The notes beneath the pieces are model-generated. The model was not told the DNA's origin. It saw nothing but the letters and a program-made list of their open reading frames with translations, and did not search any database. Position numbers and translations under genes: made by a program. Below, piece after piece: positions 41,851 through 50,995 of a DNA stretch of 51,517 nt; position 1 is the stretch's first letter; the number at the start of each line of letters is the position of its first letter. The stretch comes from Variovorax sp. WDL1. Its GTDB lineage: Bacteria; Pseudomonadota; Gammaproteobacteria; Burkholderiales; Burkholderiaceae_C. The stretch is taken from the NCBI RefSeq assembly GCF_001541225.1, contig NZ_LMTS01000069.1, positions 7,091-58,607 on the forward strand, in the 5' to 3' direction.

Positions 41851-42968
41851 AAGTACTGCTGTACTCCCATGTCTTCCATCCCTCGGTAGGCGGCGTCGAG
41901 ACCGTGTCGCGCGCGTTGGTCGAGGGCTTCGTGGCTCGCGGCGTCGATTGCAAGGTGGTCACGCAGACGGCGACCCGGGAGGTCGAGGTCTTTCCTTTCG
42001 AGGTGATCCGCCAGCCCTCGAGCAGGCGCGTTCGGGAGCTGCTGCGCTGGGCCGACGTGGTACTGTTCAACGGCGCCACCATGGCGCTGCAGCCCTGGGT
42101 ACTGCTCTACCGCAAGCCCTTCGTCTGGGTCCACGTAGGCTACCAGGCCAGCTGCATCGATGGCGCTGGCTGGGTCGACGGCAAGCCTGCGCCGCTGTCT
42201 CCCTTCGCCTCCTTTCTCTTTCATGCGCGCCGCAGCGGCTACGCAAGGGGCGTGAAGGAGGGCATGAAGCTGCTGCTGCGCCGCGCCGTCGCCAAGTTCG
42301 GCGTGACGCGCAACGTTGCCATCACCGAGTGGATGAACCAGGCCCTGCCGCTGCCGCGGCAGGTGCAGATCTACAACCCCTTTCCAATCGAGCGCTTTCG
42401 CGCAGCCGACCGCGATGGGGCCGAGTACGAGTTCTTCTACATGGGCAGGCTGGTGCAGGAGAAAGGCGTGGACGTCCTGATTCGCGCCTTCGCGAAGCTG
42501 CACCAGCGCCACCCCGGACGGCCGCGCCTGCTGCTGATCGGCGACGGCAGTGCGCGAGCACAGATCGAGCGTCTGGTCGCAGAACTGGGCATCGCGTCCT
42601 CGGTGCGCTTCGTCGGCGCGCAATCCGGCGAAGGCCTGGTCGACTGGGTCGCGAAGGGCATGATCGGCGTCATCCCCTCGGTGTGGTACGAGCCCATGGG
42701 CGGCGTCGCGGTGGAGTTGCTGGCAGCCGGCAAGAGCCTCATCGTGTCGGCCCAGGGCGGATTGGCCGAATGCGTGGGCGATGCCGGACTGACCTTCCCG
42801 AATGGCGACGACGAAGCCCTGGCCGCTCAAATGCAGCGCGTACTGGACGATCCCGCCCTGCGCGCGACGCAGGAAGCGAAGGCGCGCGAACGCGCCGGGC
42901 ACTTCACCCCCGGGCGCTTCGTTGGCCAGTACATCGAGCTGCTCGAAGGGATCGCTCGCAAGGCCTGA
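41847..42968 (+). CDS. Glycosyltransferase family 4
   Basis: A 373-residue GT-B-fold glycosyltransferase. The N-terminus 'LLYSHVFHPSVGGVETVSRALVEGF' is the GT4 acceptor-side signature; the donor side has 'FYMGRLVQEKGVDVLIRAFAKL', 'IGDGSARAQIERL' and the Glu-x7-Glu-like 'EPMGGVAVELLAAGKSLIV'. It probably adds a sugar to a lipid or surface glycan; the donor is not evident. It starts inside the rsgA stop and converges with hisC, 15 bases from its end. No other sugar genes are near. Confidence 0.9.
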   Translation: MKVLLYSHVFHPSVGGVETVSRALVEGFVARGVDCKVVTQTATREVEVFPFEVIRQPSSRRVRELLRWADVVLFNGATMALQPWVLLYRKPFVWVHVGYQASCIDGAGWVDGKPAPLSPFASFLFHARRSGYARGVKEGMKLLLRRAVAKFGVTRNVAITEWMNQALPLPRQVQIYNPFPIERFRAADRDGAEYEFFYMGRLVQEKGVDVLIRAFAKLHQRHPGRPRLLLIGDGSARAQIERLVAELGIASSVRFVGAQSGEGLVDWVAKGMIGVIPSVWYEPMGGVAVELLAAGKSLIVSAQGGLAECVGDAGLTFPNGDDEALAAQMQRVLDDPALRATQEAKARERAGHFTPGRFVGQYIELLEGIARKA

Positions 42969-42983
42969 GCGCCCTCCCGAGTT

Positions 42984-44063
42984 TCAGCGGAGGATTTCCG
43001 TCAGCGCGTCGACCAGCACGCCGCACTGCTCGCGCGTGCCGACGCTGATGCGCAGGTACTGCGCGATGCGCGGCTGGTCGAAATGCCGCACCAGCACCGC
43101 ATGTGCGCGCAGCTCCGATGCCAGTGCCGCCGCATCGCGCGCGGGGTGGCGCACGAACACGAAATTGGCCTGCGAGGGCAGCACCTCGAAGCCGAGGTCC
43201 TCGAGTTGCAGGGTCAGGCCCTCGCGGATGTCCATGACCTGGTGCCTCGTATGGGCGAACCACGCCTCGTCCGCCAGCGCAGCGATCGCGCCGGCACTGG
43301 CGAGACGATCGATCGGATAGGAATTGAAACTGTTCTTGACCCGCTGAAGCGCCTCGATCAGCTTCGCCTGTCCGCAGGCGAAGCCCACCCGCAGCCCGGC
43401 GAGCGAACGCGACTTGGAGAGGGTCTGCACCACCAGCAGGTTCGGATGTCGCTCGATGAGCGGCAGCGCGCTCTCGCCGCCGAAATCCACATAGGCCTCG
43501 TCCACCAGCACCACGTGCCGCGGGCATGCTTCAAGGAGGCGCTCGATGCTGCCGAGCGGCAGGCCAATGCCTGTCGGCGCGTTGGGATTCGCAATCACGA
43601 TGCCTCCGCAGCCGGTTGCGGCGCGCGCGGCCATCGCGGGGATATCGATGCGCAACCCGGCGTCGACCGGCAGCAGCTCGCAGGCAATGCCATAGAGCTG
43701 CGCATAGACACGGTAGAAGCTGTAAGTGACGTCCGGGATCAGCAGCGGCTCGGACTGCTGGAAGAAGGCGAAGAAGGCGTGGGCCAGTACCTCGTCGGAA
43801 CCGTTGCCTGCGAACACCTGCGAACCATCCAGCCCTTGGCGCGCGGCAATGGCTTCGCACAGCGCCATCGATTCGGGATCGGGGTAGCGCTGGAGCCCCT
43901 CGGCAGCCGCGGACTCGATGGCGTCGAGCACCTGCGGCGACGGCCCGAAGGGGTTCTCGTTGGTGTTGAGCTTGACCAGCTTCGCGATGCGCGGCTGCTC
44001 GCCCGGCACATAGGGTTCGAGCGCCGCGATACGCGGGCTCCAGAAGCTGGGGGCGGTGCTCAC
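42984..44063 (-). CDS. hisC: Histidinol-phosphate aminotransferase
   Basis: A 359-residue PLP aminotransferase of fold type I. 'KLNTNENPFGPSPQV' is the HisC N-terminal signature, 'GNGSDEVL' and 'NPNAPTG' bind cofactor and substrate, and the Schiff-base Lys is in 'VVQTLSKSRSLAGLRVG'. It acts in histidine synthesis (some paralogues act on tyrosine or phenylalanine). Start taken as GTG at 44063 because it matches the family N-terminus; Shine-Dalgarno is weak. No other his genes are next to it. Confidence 0.9.
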   Translation of the reverse strand: MSTAPSFWSPRIAALEPYVPGEQPRIAKLVKLNTNENPFGPSPQVLDAIESAAAEGLQRYPDPESMALCEAIAARQGLDGSQVFAGNGSDEVLAHAFFAFFQQSEPLLIPDVTYSFYRVYAQLYGIACELLPVDAGLRIDIPAMAARAATGCGGIVIANPNAPTGIGLPLGSIERLLEACPRHVVLVDEAYVDFGGESALPLIERHPNLLVVQTLSKSRSLAGLRVGFACGQAKLIEALQRVKNSFNSYPIDRLASAGAIAALADEAWFAHTRHQVMDIREGLTLQLEDLGFEVLPSQANFVFVRHPARDAAALASELRAHAVLVRHFDQPRIAQYLRISVGTREQCGVLVDALTEILR

Positions 44064-44083
44064 GGGGATGGATCCGATCGAAC

Positions 44084-45082
44084 TCAACCCAACAGGCGTG
44101 CCAGGGTGAGCAGCGCCAGCAGCACCATCCACATCACCACCGAGCGCCAGACCAGACCGACCACGCTGCGCAGATGCGCGGGCTCGGGCTCGCGCCCCGG
44201 GGTGCTGCCGCCGTCGAGGCGTGCACCGGCCAGCGGATCGCCAGCTTGTGCCCGCGACAGCGGATCGGTCAGCGGCACCGGGCTGAGCACGCCGCCGCCG
44301 AGCCGCACATTGACCGCTCCCGAGGTCGCGGCCAGGATCACCCCGTCGTTCTCGCTGGGAAAGCGCCGGGCGTCGTTGCGCCAGCAGTCGATCGCCTCCT
44401 CGAAGCTGCCGACCACGGCGAAGCCGATCGCCGTGATGCGGGCGGGCAGCCAGTCGATCAGTGCCCAGGCCTGGTCGGCTGCGTTCTGGACCCAGATGCT
44501 GGAGGGCTGGACCGAGGCGTTGTTCTTGTGCGCCCAGTAGCGCGCGACGAACTCGCTCATGCGATAGAACACCGCCCCCGCCGGCCCCAGCCCGAAGGCG
44601 GCAAGTATCGAGAACCAGGCAAGCACGCCGAACACGTGGCGGTGCGCCGCGATCACCGAGTGCTCGATCACATGCCGCACGATCTCGCTGCGGGGCAGGT
44701 CCGCAGCATCCACGCGCTGCCAGTGGGCCAGCAGCGAGCGGGCCAGTGCCTCGTCGCCCACGTCCAGGGCGTCTCGAATGCCGGTGAAATGATGGCTGAA
44801 CTGCCTGAAACCGAGCGTGACGTAGAGCACCGCCACGCTCCACAGCACGGCGAAGGGCAGGCCCAGCGTGAGCGCCAGCAGCCAGTGCATGCCCAGCGTG
44901 AGCACCGTCGGCACCAGCACCGCGAGCCCCCAGGCGACCCAGCCGTGGTGCGGCTTGCCAGCGTCGAAGTTGCGGCTGGTCCAACGGGTCCATGCCAGGA
45001 CGGCGCCGTACACCGGGTTGTGATAAGCGAGCGGCCGCACTTGCTCGATCAGCAAGGCGCACAGGATCGCGAAGAAGCTCAT
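44084..45082 (-). CDS. CobD/CbiB-family membrane protein
   Basis: A 332-residue membrane protein with the CobD/CbiB-like pattern ('MSFFAILCALLIEQVRPL' at the start, four to five helices, 'IRHVIEHSVIAAHRHVFGVLAWF' segment). True CbiB attaches aminopropanol to cobyric acid; this betaproteobacterial version stands next to no cobalamin gene and is usually annotated only as 'CobD/CbiB family', so its reaction is uncertain. It precedes hisC by 20 bases in the same direction. TATCAT lies six bases before the ATG and no Shine-Dalgarno is present. Confidence 0.85.
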   Translation of the reverse strand: MSFFAILCALLIEQVRPLAYHNPVYGAVLAWTRWTSRNFDAGKPHHGWVAWGLAVLVPTVLTLGMHWLLALTLGLPFAVLWSVAVLYVTLGFRQFSHHFTGIRDALDVGDEALARSLLAHWQRVDAADLPRSEIVRHVIEHSVIAAHRHVFGVLAWFSILAAFGLGPAGAVFYRMSEFVARYWAHKNNASVQPSSIWVQNAADQAWALIDWLPARITAIGFAVVGSFEEAIDCWRNDARRFPSENDGVILAATSGAVNVRLGGGVLSPVPLTDPLSRAQAGDPLAGARLDGGSTPGREPEPAHLRSVVGLVWRSVVMWMVLLALLTLARLLG

Positions 45083-45133
45083 CCGTCGATGATAGCGAGT
45101 GGTCCCCGGCGCTCCGCCCCCCGCACCGCGCCG

Positions 45134-45853
45134 TCAGGCCATGAGGAAGCGGTAGAGGTTGCGCAGCATGCCGGCCGTCGCGCCCCAGACATAGCGCTCA
45201 TGCGCACCGTCGTGGTAGGGCATCGAGAACCACTCGCGCGACTGGAGTTCGTCGTCGACCACGGCGTGGCGGCGGTGGTTCGCCGGGTTCATCAGATAGG
45301 CCAGCGGGACCTCGAAGGCTTGCGCGACCTCGTAGGGATTGAGGGTCAGCTCGAAGTCCGGATGCACCAGCCCGACCACCGGCGTCACGATGAAGGAGGT
45401 GACCGTCGTGTAGGTGGGCAGCTTTCCCAGCACCTCGATGTACTCGGCCGAGAGGCCAACCTCTTCCCATGCTTCGCGCAAGGCGGCGGCCGCGATGTTG
45501 GCATCTTCGGGGTCTACCCGGCCGCCGGGGAAGGCCACTTGGCCCGAATGGGTGGACAGGTTGGCGGTGCGCTCGGTCAGGAGCACGGTGGGCTCCTCGC
45601 GCATCACGATCGGCACGAGCACCGCGGCCGCGGCCGGCGCGCGGTTCGTCAGGCGCGGCTCGCGCCGCAGTTCGGGCGTCCAGGCGGGCGGGGCGGCGAA
45701 GCGCGCACGCAGGGCCTGGGCATCGAAACGGATCTGCGGGACGGCGGGGAGCGCGGAGTCGACGCCCACCACCGGTACCTGGCGCGGGTCGAAGGACCGC
45801 AGCGCCGACGGCAAGACGGCATTGACGTTCTCTTCGACAGGGGCGCCGCGCAT
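45134..45853 (-). CDS. NUDIX hydrolase, CoA pyrophosphatase-like
   Basis: A 239-residue NUDIX hydrolase. The NUDIX box spans 'GGRVDPEDANIAAAALREAWEEVGL' region with the Arg-Glu-x2-Glu-Glu metal site; 'LSTHSGQVAFPGG' before it is the UPF0035 signature of CoA diphosphatases. An N-terminal extension of about 80 residues precedes the domain. Start is uncertain: ATG at 45853 is used, TTG at 45874 is an alternative; neither has a good Shine-Dalgarno. Confidence 0.88.
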   Translation of the reverse strand: MRGAPVEENVNAVLPSALRSFDPRQVPVVGVDSALPAVPQIRFDAQALRARFAAPPAWTPELRREPRLTNRAPAAAAVLVPIVMREEPTVLLTERTANLSTHSGQVAFPGGRVDPEDANIAAAALREAWEEVGLSAEYIEVLGKLPTYTTVTSFIVTPVVGLVHPDFELTLNPYEVAQAFEVPLAYLMNPANHRRHAVVDDELQSREWFSMPYHDGAHERYVWGATAGMLRNLYRFLMA

Positions 45854-45972
45854 GGGAGGTGGAGGAGTGGTCAAGTCGGAATCTGGAGAGTAAAACGCAA
45901 AACGGCGCAGCGGATGACAGGCGACACCACTACAAAAATCACGGTCCCCTTAATTCATCGAGGCACCAACGC

Positions 45973-46000
45973 AAAAAGCCGCCCTGAGTGGCGGCTTTTT
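45973..46000. terminator. Intrinsic terminator after rplS
   Basis: Stem AAAAAGCCGCC / GGCGGCTTTTT with a 6-base loop, symmetric A and T runs. It closes the rpsP-rimM-trmD-rplS operon on the minus strand. Confidence 0.9.
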
Positions 46001-46019
46001 GCACGGCAGGAGGCACTCT

Positions 46020-46400
46020 TTACTGAGCTGCTGCTGCGGAGGACTTGCCGGGCAGCTTTTCCTTGATGCGTGCCGAACGGCCGCTACGCTCGCGCAGGTA
46101 GTACAGCTTGGCACGACGCACATCGCCGCGGCGCTTGACTTCGATACCGGCGATCAGCGGGCTGTACGTCTGGAAGGTACGCTCGACGCCTTCGCCGCTG
46201 GAGATCTTGCGCACCGTGAAGCCGCTGTTGAGGCCGCGATTGCGCTTGGCGATTACCACGCCTTCGTAGGCCTGCACGCGCTTGCGGCTGCCTTCGACGA
46301 CGTTCACGCTGACGATGACCGTGTCACCGGGCATGAAATCGGGAATCTTCTTGCCGAGCCGGTTGATTTCTTCCTGCTCGAGGGTCTGGATGAGGTTCAT
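46020..46400 (-). CDS. rplS: Large-subunit ribosomal protein L19
   Basis: A 126-residue ribosomal protein. '[20 protein letters not shown]' is the conserved start; '[33 protein letters not shown]' region and '[36 protein letters not shown]' region are L19 throughout. An Ala/Ser tail extends the C-terminus by about ten residues. Last gene of the ribosomal operon, 97 bases after trmD, followed by a strong terminator. Confidence 0.98.
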   Translation of the reverse strand: MNLIQTLEQEEINRLGKKIPDFMPGDTVIVSVNVVEGSRKRVQAYEGVVIAKRNRGLNSGFTVRKISSGEGVERTFQTYSPLIAGIEVKRRGDVRRAKLYYLRERSGRSARIKEKLPGKSSAAAAQ

Positions 46401-46497
46401 GGCTTTCCTGGATTCGATCGTGCACGCGCTACACAAGGGGCATCTTGCAGCCTGAGGCTGGGCCGACGCGGCCGGCAGAGGATCGGGGAGCCGCGGA

Positions 46498-47244
46498 TTA
46501 TAGCTTTTTGCCAAGCGCTTTCTCGTCCGCCGCGCTCAGACGGCCAGCCGCACGCGCCGCATCTATCAATTCAGGTCGCTTCTGCAGCGTGATGGCGAGC
46601 CGCTGGTCACGCCGCCAGCGCTCGATCTGCTCATGGTGCCCCGATAGCAGGACGGGGGGCACGCCCTGCCCTTTCCATTGCTCGGGGCGGGTGTAGTGGG
46701 GGCAGTCGAGCAGCCCATCCAGCGCAGGATTGAAGCTGTCCTGGATATGGCTCGCCTCATCGCCCAGCACGCCGGGCTGCAGCCGGGCGACGGCGTCCAG
46801 CAGAGCCATGGCGGGAATCTCGCCGCCCGAGAGCACGAAATCGCCCAGGCTGAGCTGGTGCGTCACCCGAGCGTCGATGAAGCGTTGGTCGATACCCTCA
46901 TAGCGGCCGCATACCAAGACCGCCCCCTCGCCCGCAGCCCAGTGCTCGACCGTCACGTGCTGCAGTACCTCGCCCATCGGAGAGAACATGACGACGGGCG
47001 CTGCGGACCCGCGCGCGGCGAGCGCAGCATCCAAGCAGGCCGACAGCGGCTCGGCCATCATGACCATCCCTGGTCCGCCGCCAAAGGGCCGGTCGTCCAC
47101 GCGACGGTAGTTGCCCTCGGCAAAATCGCGCGGGTTCCACGGCACGAACTCGATCTGCCCCGTCTCGAAGGCACGCCGCGTCACGCCAGTCGCGAGGAAG
47201 GGCGCGAACAGCTCGGGGAACAAGGTGATGACGTCGAAGCGCAT
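46498..47244 (-). CDS. trmD: tRNA (guanine37-N1)-methyltransferase
   Basis: A 248-residue SPOUT methyltransferase that makes m1G37 next to the anticodon and prevents frameshifting. '[13 protein letters not shown]', '[13 protein letters not shown]', '[14 protein letters not shown]' and '[15 protein letters not shown]' are the SAM-knot signatures; the C-terminal helical domain has 'LDCPHYTRP'. Eighteen bases separate it from rimM upstream. Confidence 0.98.
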   Translation of the reverse strand: MRFDVITLFPELFAPFLATGVTRRAFETGQIEFVPWNPRDFAEGNYRRVDDRPFGGGPGMVMMAEPLSACLDAALAARGSAAPVVMFSPMGEVLQHVTVEHWAAGEGAVLVCGRYEGIDQRFIDARVTHQLSLGDFVLSGGEIPAMALLDAVARLQPGVLGDEASHIQDSFNPALDGLLDCPHYTRPEQWKGQGVPPVLLSGHHEQIERWRRDQRLAITLQKRPELIDAARAAGRLSAADEKALGKKL

Positions 47245-47262
47245 GGGCGCCGAAGGTGCGGC

Positions 47263-47817
47263 TCAGTAGTCAGGCTGCCAGTCAACGGCAATCAGCCGTC
47301 CCGCCAAGTCCACCTTGTCGATGAAGGCCGAGACGAAGGGAATCATCCGCTCGACCGGCTTGCCGTTCTCCAGCGCCGCCAGAACGAGTGTGGTCTGGGG
47401 GCCATTGGCGAGCATCTCGCGAACCGTGCCGAGTGCCACGCCTTCCCGATTCACGACCGGAAGGCCGATCAGGTCGACCCAGTAGTACTCGTCCTCGGCG
47501 GCGGTCGGGAAGCTTGAACGCGGCACGAACACGCGCGCGCCCCGCAGCGCCTCGGCCGCGTTGCGGTCGGGCACGTCTTCGGAGGAGGCGACGATGCAGT
47601 CGGAATGTTCCTTGGCCTCGCGGATGGCCAGCCGGAACGCCCCGGTGGTCTTGCCGCCGGGCGGCTGCAGGAACCAGCGTTTGGAGGAGAAAAGCGCTTC
47701 GGGCTGGGCGCTGTGGGGCAGGACCTTGAACCAGCCCTTGATACCCCAGGCATCGGCGATGCGCGCCACTTCGATCGCATCCGCCGGCAGTTCGGCGGCT
47801 TCGAGCGTGGGCAGCAT
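47263..47817 (-). CDS. rimM: Ribosome maturation factor
   Basis: A 184-residue 30S maturation factor that binds S19. 'IEVARIADAWGIKGWFKV' opens the N-terminal barrel; 'DEYYWVDLIGLPVVN' begins the PRC-barrel, closing with 'IPFVSAFIDKVDL'. Placed between rpsP and trmD as in most bacteria, with gaps of 16 and 18 bases. Confidence 0.97.
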   Translation of the reverse strand: MLPTLEAAELPADAIEVARIADAWGIKGWFKVLPHSAQPEALFSSKRWFLQPPGGKTTGAFRLAIREAKEHSDCIVASSEDVPDRNAAEALRGARVFVPRSSFPTAAEDEYYWVDLIGLPVVNREGVALGTVREMLANGPQTTLVLAALENGKPVERMIPFVSAFIDKVDLAGRLIAVDWQPDY

Positions 47818-47833
47818 CGCCGGAGCGGGCGCC

Positions 47834-48097
47834 TTAGGCGGCCGCCTTGGGGGCCGCGGCGGCGGCCTGCTTGATCAGGCGGGTGACCGTGGGCGAGGCC
47901 TGCGCGCCAACACCCTGCCAGTAGGCCAGGCGATCCTGCGCGATGCGGATGCCTTCCTCGTTGTCCTTGGCGGTGGGGTTGTAGAAGCCCAGCCGCTCGA
48001 TGAATCGGCCATCGCGGCGCACGCGCTTGTCCGACACGACGATGTTGAAGAACGGACGACCTTTGGAGCCGCCGCGGGAGAGTCGGATCACGACCAT
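47834..48097 (-). CDS. rpsP: Small-subunit ribosomal protein S16
   Basis: An 87-residue ribosomal protein: '[23 protein letters not shown]' is the family start and '[10 protein letters not shown]' the conserved middle. The C-terminus is an Ala/Lys tail. First gene of the operon; GAAGGAT precedes the ATG. Confidence 0.98.
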   Translation of the reverse strand: MVVIRLSRGGSKGRPFFNIVVSDKRVRRDGRFIERLGFYNPTAKDNEEGIRIAQDRLAYWQGVGAQASPTVTRLIKQAAAAAPKAAA

Positions 48098-48119
48098 GAT
48101 TTATCCTTCGGGTGGTGCA

Positions 48120-48216
48120 GCGAACACTGAAAACGGTTCGCCCACGGAGTTCTTCCAGCGTCGAGACACGCGACATAGCCACCCGGCCAGCGCACGCTGA
48201 AAAGCCGACGATTATA
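48120..48216 (-). promoter_or_regulatory. rpsP operon promoter -10 and leader hairpin
   Basis: TATAAT on the minus strand at 48211-48216 gives a leader of about 105 bases. The leader ends with a hairpin, arms GCGAAC and GTTCGC (48120-48141), just before the ribosome-binding site. A GC-rich discriminator (CGTCGG) after the -10 suits stringent control. No good -35 is visible. Confidence 0.6.
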
Positions 48217-48264
48217 GCCCGAGCGATATTCCTCACCATTCCCGGCCTGTGCCGAGCATTCCGA

Positions 48265-48786
48265 ATGACCGCCATCCGCCCCAGCCGCGCCGAAGACATC
48301 GCCGCGATCACCGCCATCTACGCCCACCACGTGCTGCACGGCACCGGCACCTTCGAGACCGAGCCGCCCACGGCCGCCGACATGGCGGCACGGCGAGACG
48401 ACGTGTTGGCCAGAAAGCTCCCCTACCTTGTGGCCGAACGCGACGGCGAACTGCTGGGTTTTGCCTACTGCAACTGGTTCAAGCCGCGCCCCGCCTATCG
48501 CTTCTCGGCCGAGGACTCGATCTACCTGGCCGAGGCCGCGCGCGGCCAGGGACTGGGCGCCAAGTTGCTCGCCGCATTGATCGAAGCCGCCGAATCGGCC
48601 GGCGTGCGCAAGCTCATCGCCGTGATCGGTGACTCGGCCAACGGCGGCTCGATCGGCGTGCACCGTGCGCAGGGCTTCGAACACGTGGGCGTGCTGAAGA
48701 ACTGCGGCTGGAAGTTCGGCCAATGGCGCGACGTGGTCCTGATGGACAAGGTGCTGGGCCAGGGCAGCGCGACGAGTCCCGAATGA
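48265..48786 (+). CDS. GNAT N-acetyltransferase (phosphinothricin/methionine-derivative type)
   Basis: A 173-residue acetyl-CoA-dependent acetyltransferase. 'IYAHHVLHGTGTFETEPPT' is typical of the phosphinothricin/methionine sulfone acetyltransferase group, and the acetyl-CoA loop is 'ARGQGLGAKLLAALI'. 'NGGSIGVHRAQGFEHVG' and 'KFGQWRDVVLMDK' complete the family pattern. The native substrate is unknown. Start at 48265 agrees with the family N-terminus. Its stop overlaps the TM2 gene start (ATGA). Confidence 0.92.
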   Translation: MTAIRPSRAEDIAAITAIYAHHVLHGTGTFETEPPTAADMAARRDDVLARKLPYLVAERDGELLGFAYCNWFKPRPAYRFSAEDSIYLAEAARGQGLGAKLLAALIEAAESAGVRKLIAVIGDSANGGSIGVHRAQGFEHVGVLKNCGWKFGQWRDVVLMDKVLGQGSATSPE

Positions 48787-49229
48787 AGAACAAGACCGTA
48801 GCCGCCTGGCTCGCCTTCCTCGGCGGACCGCTGGGCCTGCATTGCTTCTACCTGCGCGGCTTCGGCAGCACGCTCGGCTGGCTGCTCCCCATTCCGACCG
48901 CCCTCGGGCTTTACGGTATCGAACGCGTGCGCCTCTACGGCGTGGACGACGCCTGGAGCTGGCTGCTGCTGCCGCTGCTGGGCTTCACGATCGCGGGCTG
49001 CGCCCTCACTGCCATCGTCTACGGCTTGATGACGCCGGAGAAATGGAATGCGCGCTACAACGCCGGCGCTGCGTCCGATGCTCCGCCCGGACGAAGCAAC
49101 TGGCTCACCATCGGGGCCGTCGTGCTGGCCCTGTTCTTCGGCAGCACCATCCTGATGGCGAGCATCGCCTTCAGCTTCCAACGCTTCTTCGAGCATCAGA
49201 TCGAAGAGGGGCGCCGGATCTCCCAGTAG
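48783..49229 (+). CDS. TM2-domain-like membrane protein
   Basis: A 148-residue membrane protein beginning with a TM2-like pair of helices: 'AAWLAFLGGPLGLHCFYLRGFGSTLGW' holds the small-residue first helix and the Phe-Tyr turn typical of the family. Further helices occupy about residues 58-82 and 113-135, so four spans in total. Function unknown. Coupled to the GNAT gene by ATGA; converges with pit at a distance of seven bases. Confidence 0.8.
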   Translation: MKNKTVAAWLAFLGGPLGLHCFYLRGFGSTLGWLLPIPTALGLYGIERVRLYGVDDAWSWLLLPLLGFTIAGCALTAIVYGLMTPEKWNARYNAGAASDAPPGRSNWLTIGAVVLALFFGSTILMASIAFSFQRFFEHQIEEGRRISQ

Positions 49230-49236
49230 GCCGCAA

Positions 49237-50247
49237 TCAGAAGATCTGCAAGCCGAGCCAGTAGGCAATGGCTGCCACGAAGGCCGATGCAGGAATCGTG
49301 AAGACCCAGGCCCAGACGATGGTCCCGGCAACCCCCCAGCGCACCGCGCTGGCGCGCTGCGTCGAGCCCACGCCGACGATCGCGCCGGTGATGGTGTGCG
49401 TGGTCGACACCGGGATGCCCAGCGCGGTCGCGAGGAAGAGCGTCAACGCCCCGCCGGTTTCCGCGCAGAACCCACCCACCGGCTTGAGTTTGGTGATCTT
49501 CTGGCCCATGGTCTTGACGATGCGCCAACCACCGAACATCGTGCCCAGCGCGATCGCCGCATAGCAGCTCGCCACGGTCCAGGCCGGCGGGGCCTCCGCG
49601 CTCGCGGCCCAATAGCCGGTCGCGATCAGCAGCATCCAGATGATGCCGATGGTTTTCTGCGCATCGTTGCCGCCGTGCCCCAGGCTGTAGGCGCCGGCAG
49701 AAACCAATTGCAGTGTGCGGAACCACCGGTCCACGCGCGAGGGCGTCGAGCGGCGGAAGGCCCACGCGACCAGCACCATCATGACCGAGCCGAGCAGGAA
49801 GCCCAGCAAGGGCGACACGAAGATGAAAGCCACCGTCTTCCAGATGCCGGCGGCGATTAGCGCGCCGGCACCGGCCTTGGCAATCACCGCGCCCACGATG
49901 CCGCCGATCAGCGCATGGGAGGAACTGCTCGGAATGCCGTAGTACCAGGTGAGAAGGTTCCAGCTGATGGCGCCCACCAGCGCCCCGAAGACCACGTGAA
50001 CGTCGACCACCCCGGGCTGTACGATGCCCTTGCCAACGGTCGCCGCCACGCTGAGGTGGAAGACGAAGACCGCGATCAGGTTGAAGAAGGCAGCGAACAC
50101 CACCGCGTGCCCGGGCTTGAGCACACCGGTGGACACGACGGTGGCGATCGAATTCGCAGCGTCGTGGAAGCCGTTCATGAAGTCGAATGCGATGGCCAGC
50201 GCGACCAGCACCACTACCACCCAGAGGGCGACCTGGACCGATTCCAT
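49237..50247 (-). CDS. pit: Inorganic phosphate transporter, Pit family
   Basis: A 336-residue low-affinity phosphate/metal-phosphate symporter. The two inverted PiT signature repeats are visible: 'FDFMNGFHDAANSIATVVSTG' at the start and 'SAGAYSLGHGGNDAQKTIGI' in the second half, with 'GIPSSSSHALIGGIVGA' and 'GIPVSTTHTITGAIVG' as the paired helical hairpins. It is the second gene of a two-gene unit with a DUF47 protein, 12 bases apart. Confidence 0.96.
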   Translation of the reverse strand: MESVQVALWVVVVLVALAIAFDFMNGFHDAANSIATVVSTGVLKPGHAVVFAAFFNLIAVFVFHLSVAATVGKGIVQPGVVDVHVVFGALVGAISWNLLTWYYGIPSSSSHALIGGIVGAVIAKAGAGALIAAGIWKTVAFIFVSPLLGFLLGSVMMVLVAWAFRRSTPSRVDRWFRTLQLVSAGAYSLGHGGNDAQKTIGIIWMLLIATGYWAASAEAPPAWTVASCYAAIALGTMFGGWRIVKTMGQKITKLKPVGGFCAETGGALTLFLATALGIPVSTTHTITGAIVGVGSTQRASAVRWGVAGTIVWAWVFTIPASAFVAAIAYWLGLQIF

Positions 50248-50259
50248 TCGGCGCCCCGC

Positions 50260-50904
50260 TCAGGAATTCTCGAGGACGATGCCCTCGATCACGTTGGCCA
50301 CATCCTCGCACTTGTCGGTGATGCGCTCGAGCAACTCGTAGATCGCCTTGAGCTTGATGACCTCCCGCACGTCCGGCTCCTCGCGGAACAGCTTGCTCAT
50401 GGCGCTGCGCATCACGCGGTCGGCGTCGGACTCGAGGCGGTCGATCTCCTCGCAGGTCTTCAGCGCGGCTTCAGCCGTGGCCGGCTCGCTCACCTTGCCC
50501 AGGAGCTTGACCGCGTCCTTGACCCGTTCGCAGCATTTCGTGCTCAGGGCGGTGAGGCGGGTGATCTCCTCGGTCATGTGGCGCACGTCGTACAGCGCCA
50601 TGGTCTCGGCCGAGTCCTGGATCAGATCGGCCACGTCGTCCATCGTGTTGATCAGCTTGTGGATCTGCTCGCGGTCGATGGGGGTGATGAAGGTCTTGTG
50701 GATGAGCCGATTGACGTCATGCGTCACTCGGTCGGCGGCGCGTTCGGCGTTGTCGACATCGCGGTTGTACTGCTCGCGCAGGTGCAGATCGTTGTAGTTG
50801 GCCACCAGCTGCTCGAAGGCGCGCGCGGCTTCGACGATGCGATCGGCATGCTGATTGAACATCTCGAAGAAATTCCCCTCGCGGGGCAGCAGCTTGCCGA
50901 ACAT
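50260..50904 (-). CDS. DUF47 family PhoU-like protein
   Basis: A 214-residue all-helical PhoU-like protein (DUF47, YkaA type). Start 'MFGKLLPREGNFFEMFNQHADRI' and internal 'DNAERAADRVTHDVNRLIHKTFITPIDREQIH' region are family hallmarks. DUF47 proteins almost always precede a Pit transporter and are thought to control it, as here. CAGGAG lies eight bases before the ATG. The 91 bases upstream, down to folK, have no clear Pho box. Confidence 0.94.
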   Translation of the reverse strand: MFGKLLPREGNFFEMFNQHADRIVEAARAFEQLVANYNDLHLREQYNRDVDNAERAADRVTHDVNRLIHKTFITPIDREQIHKLINTMDDVADLIQDSAETMALYDVRHMTEEITRLTALSTKCCERVKDAVKLLGKVSEPATAEAALKTCEEIDRLESDADRVMRSAMSKLFREEPDVREVIKLKAIYELLERITDKCEDVANVIEGIVLENS

Positions 50905-50995
50905 GGCGGTCTCCTGGGTTCTCGGCTATCACCAACCCGTGACGCCATCATGAAAAACCTGGCAAGTGTAATGGGCAAGCATCGCCGGGGCCGGC

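Noticed and set aside
45854..45874. TTG start for the NUDIX hydrolase
   Set aside because: It would add only a Thr/Pro-rich stretch of seven residues and has no better ribosome-binding site than the ATG; kept only as an alternative.
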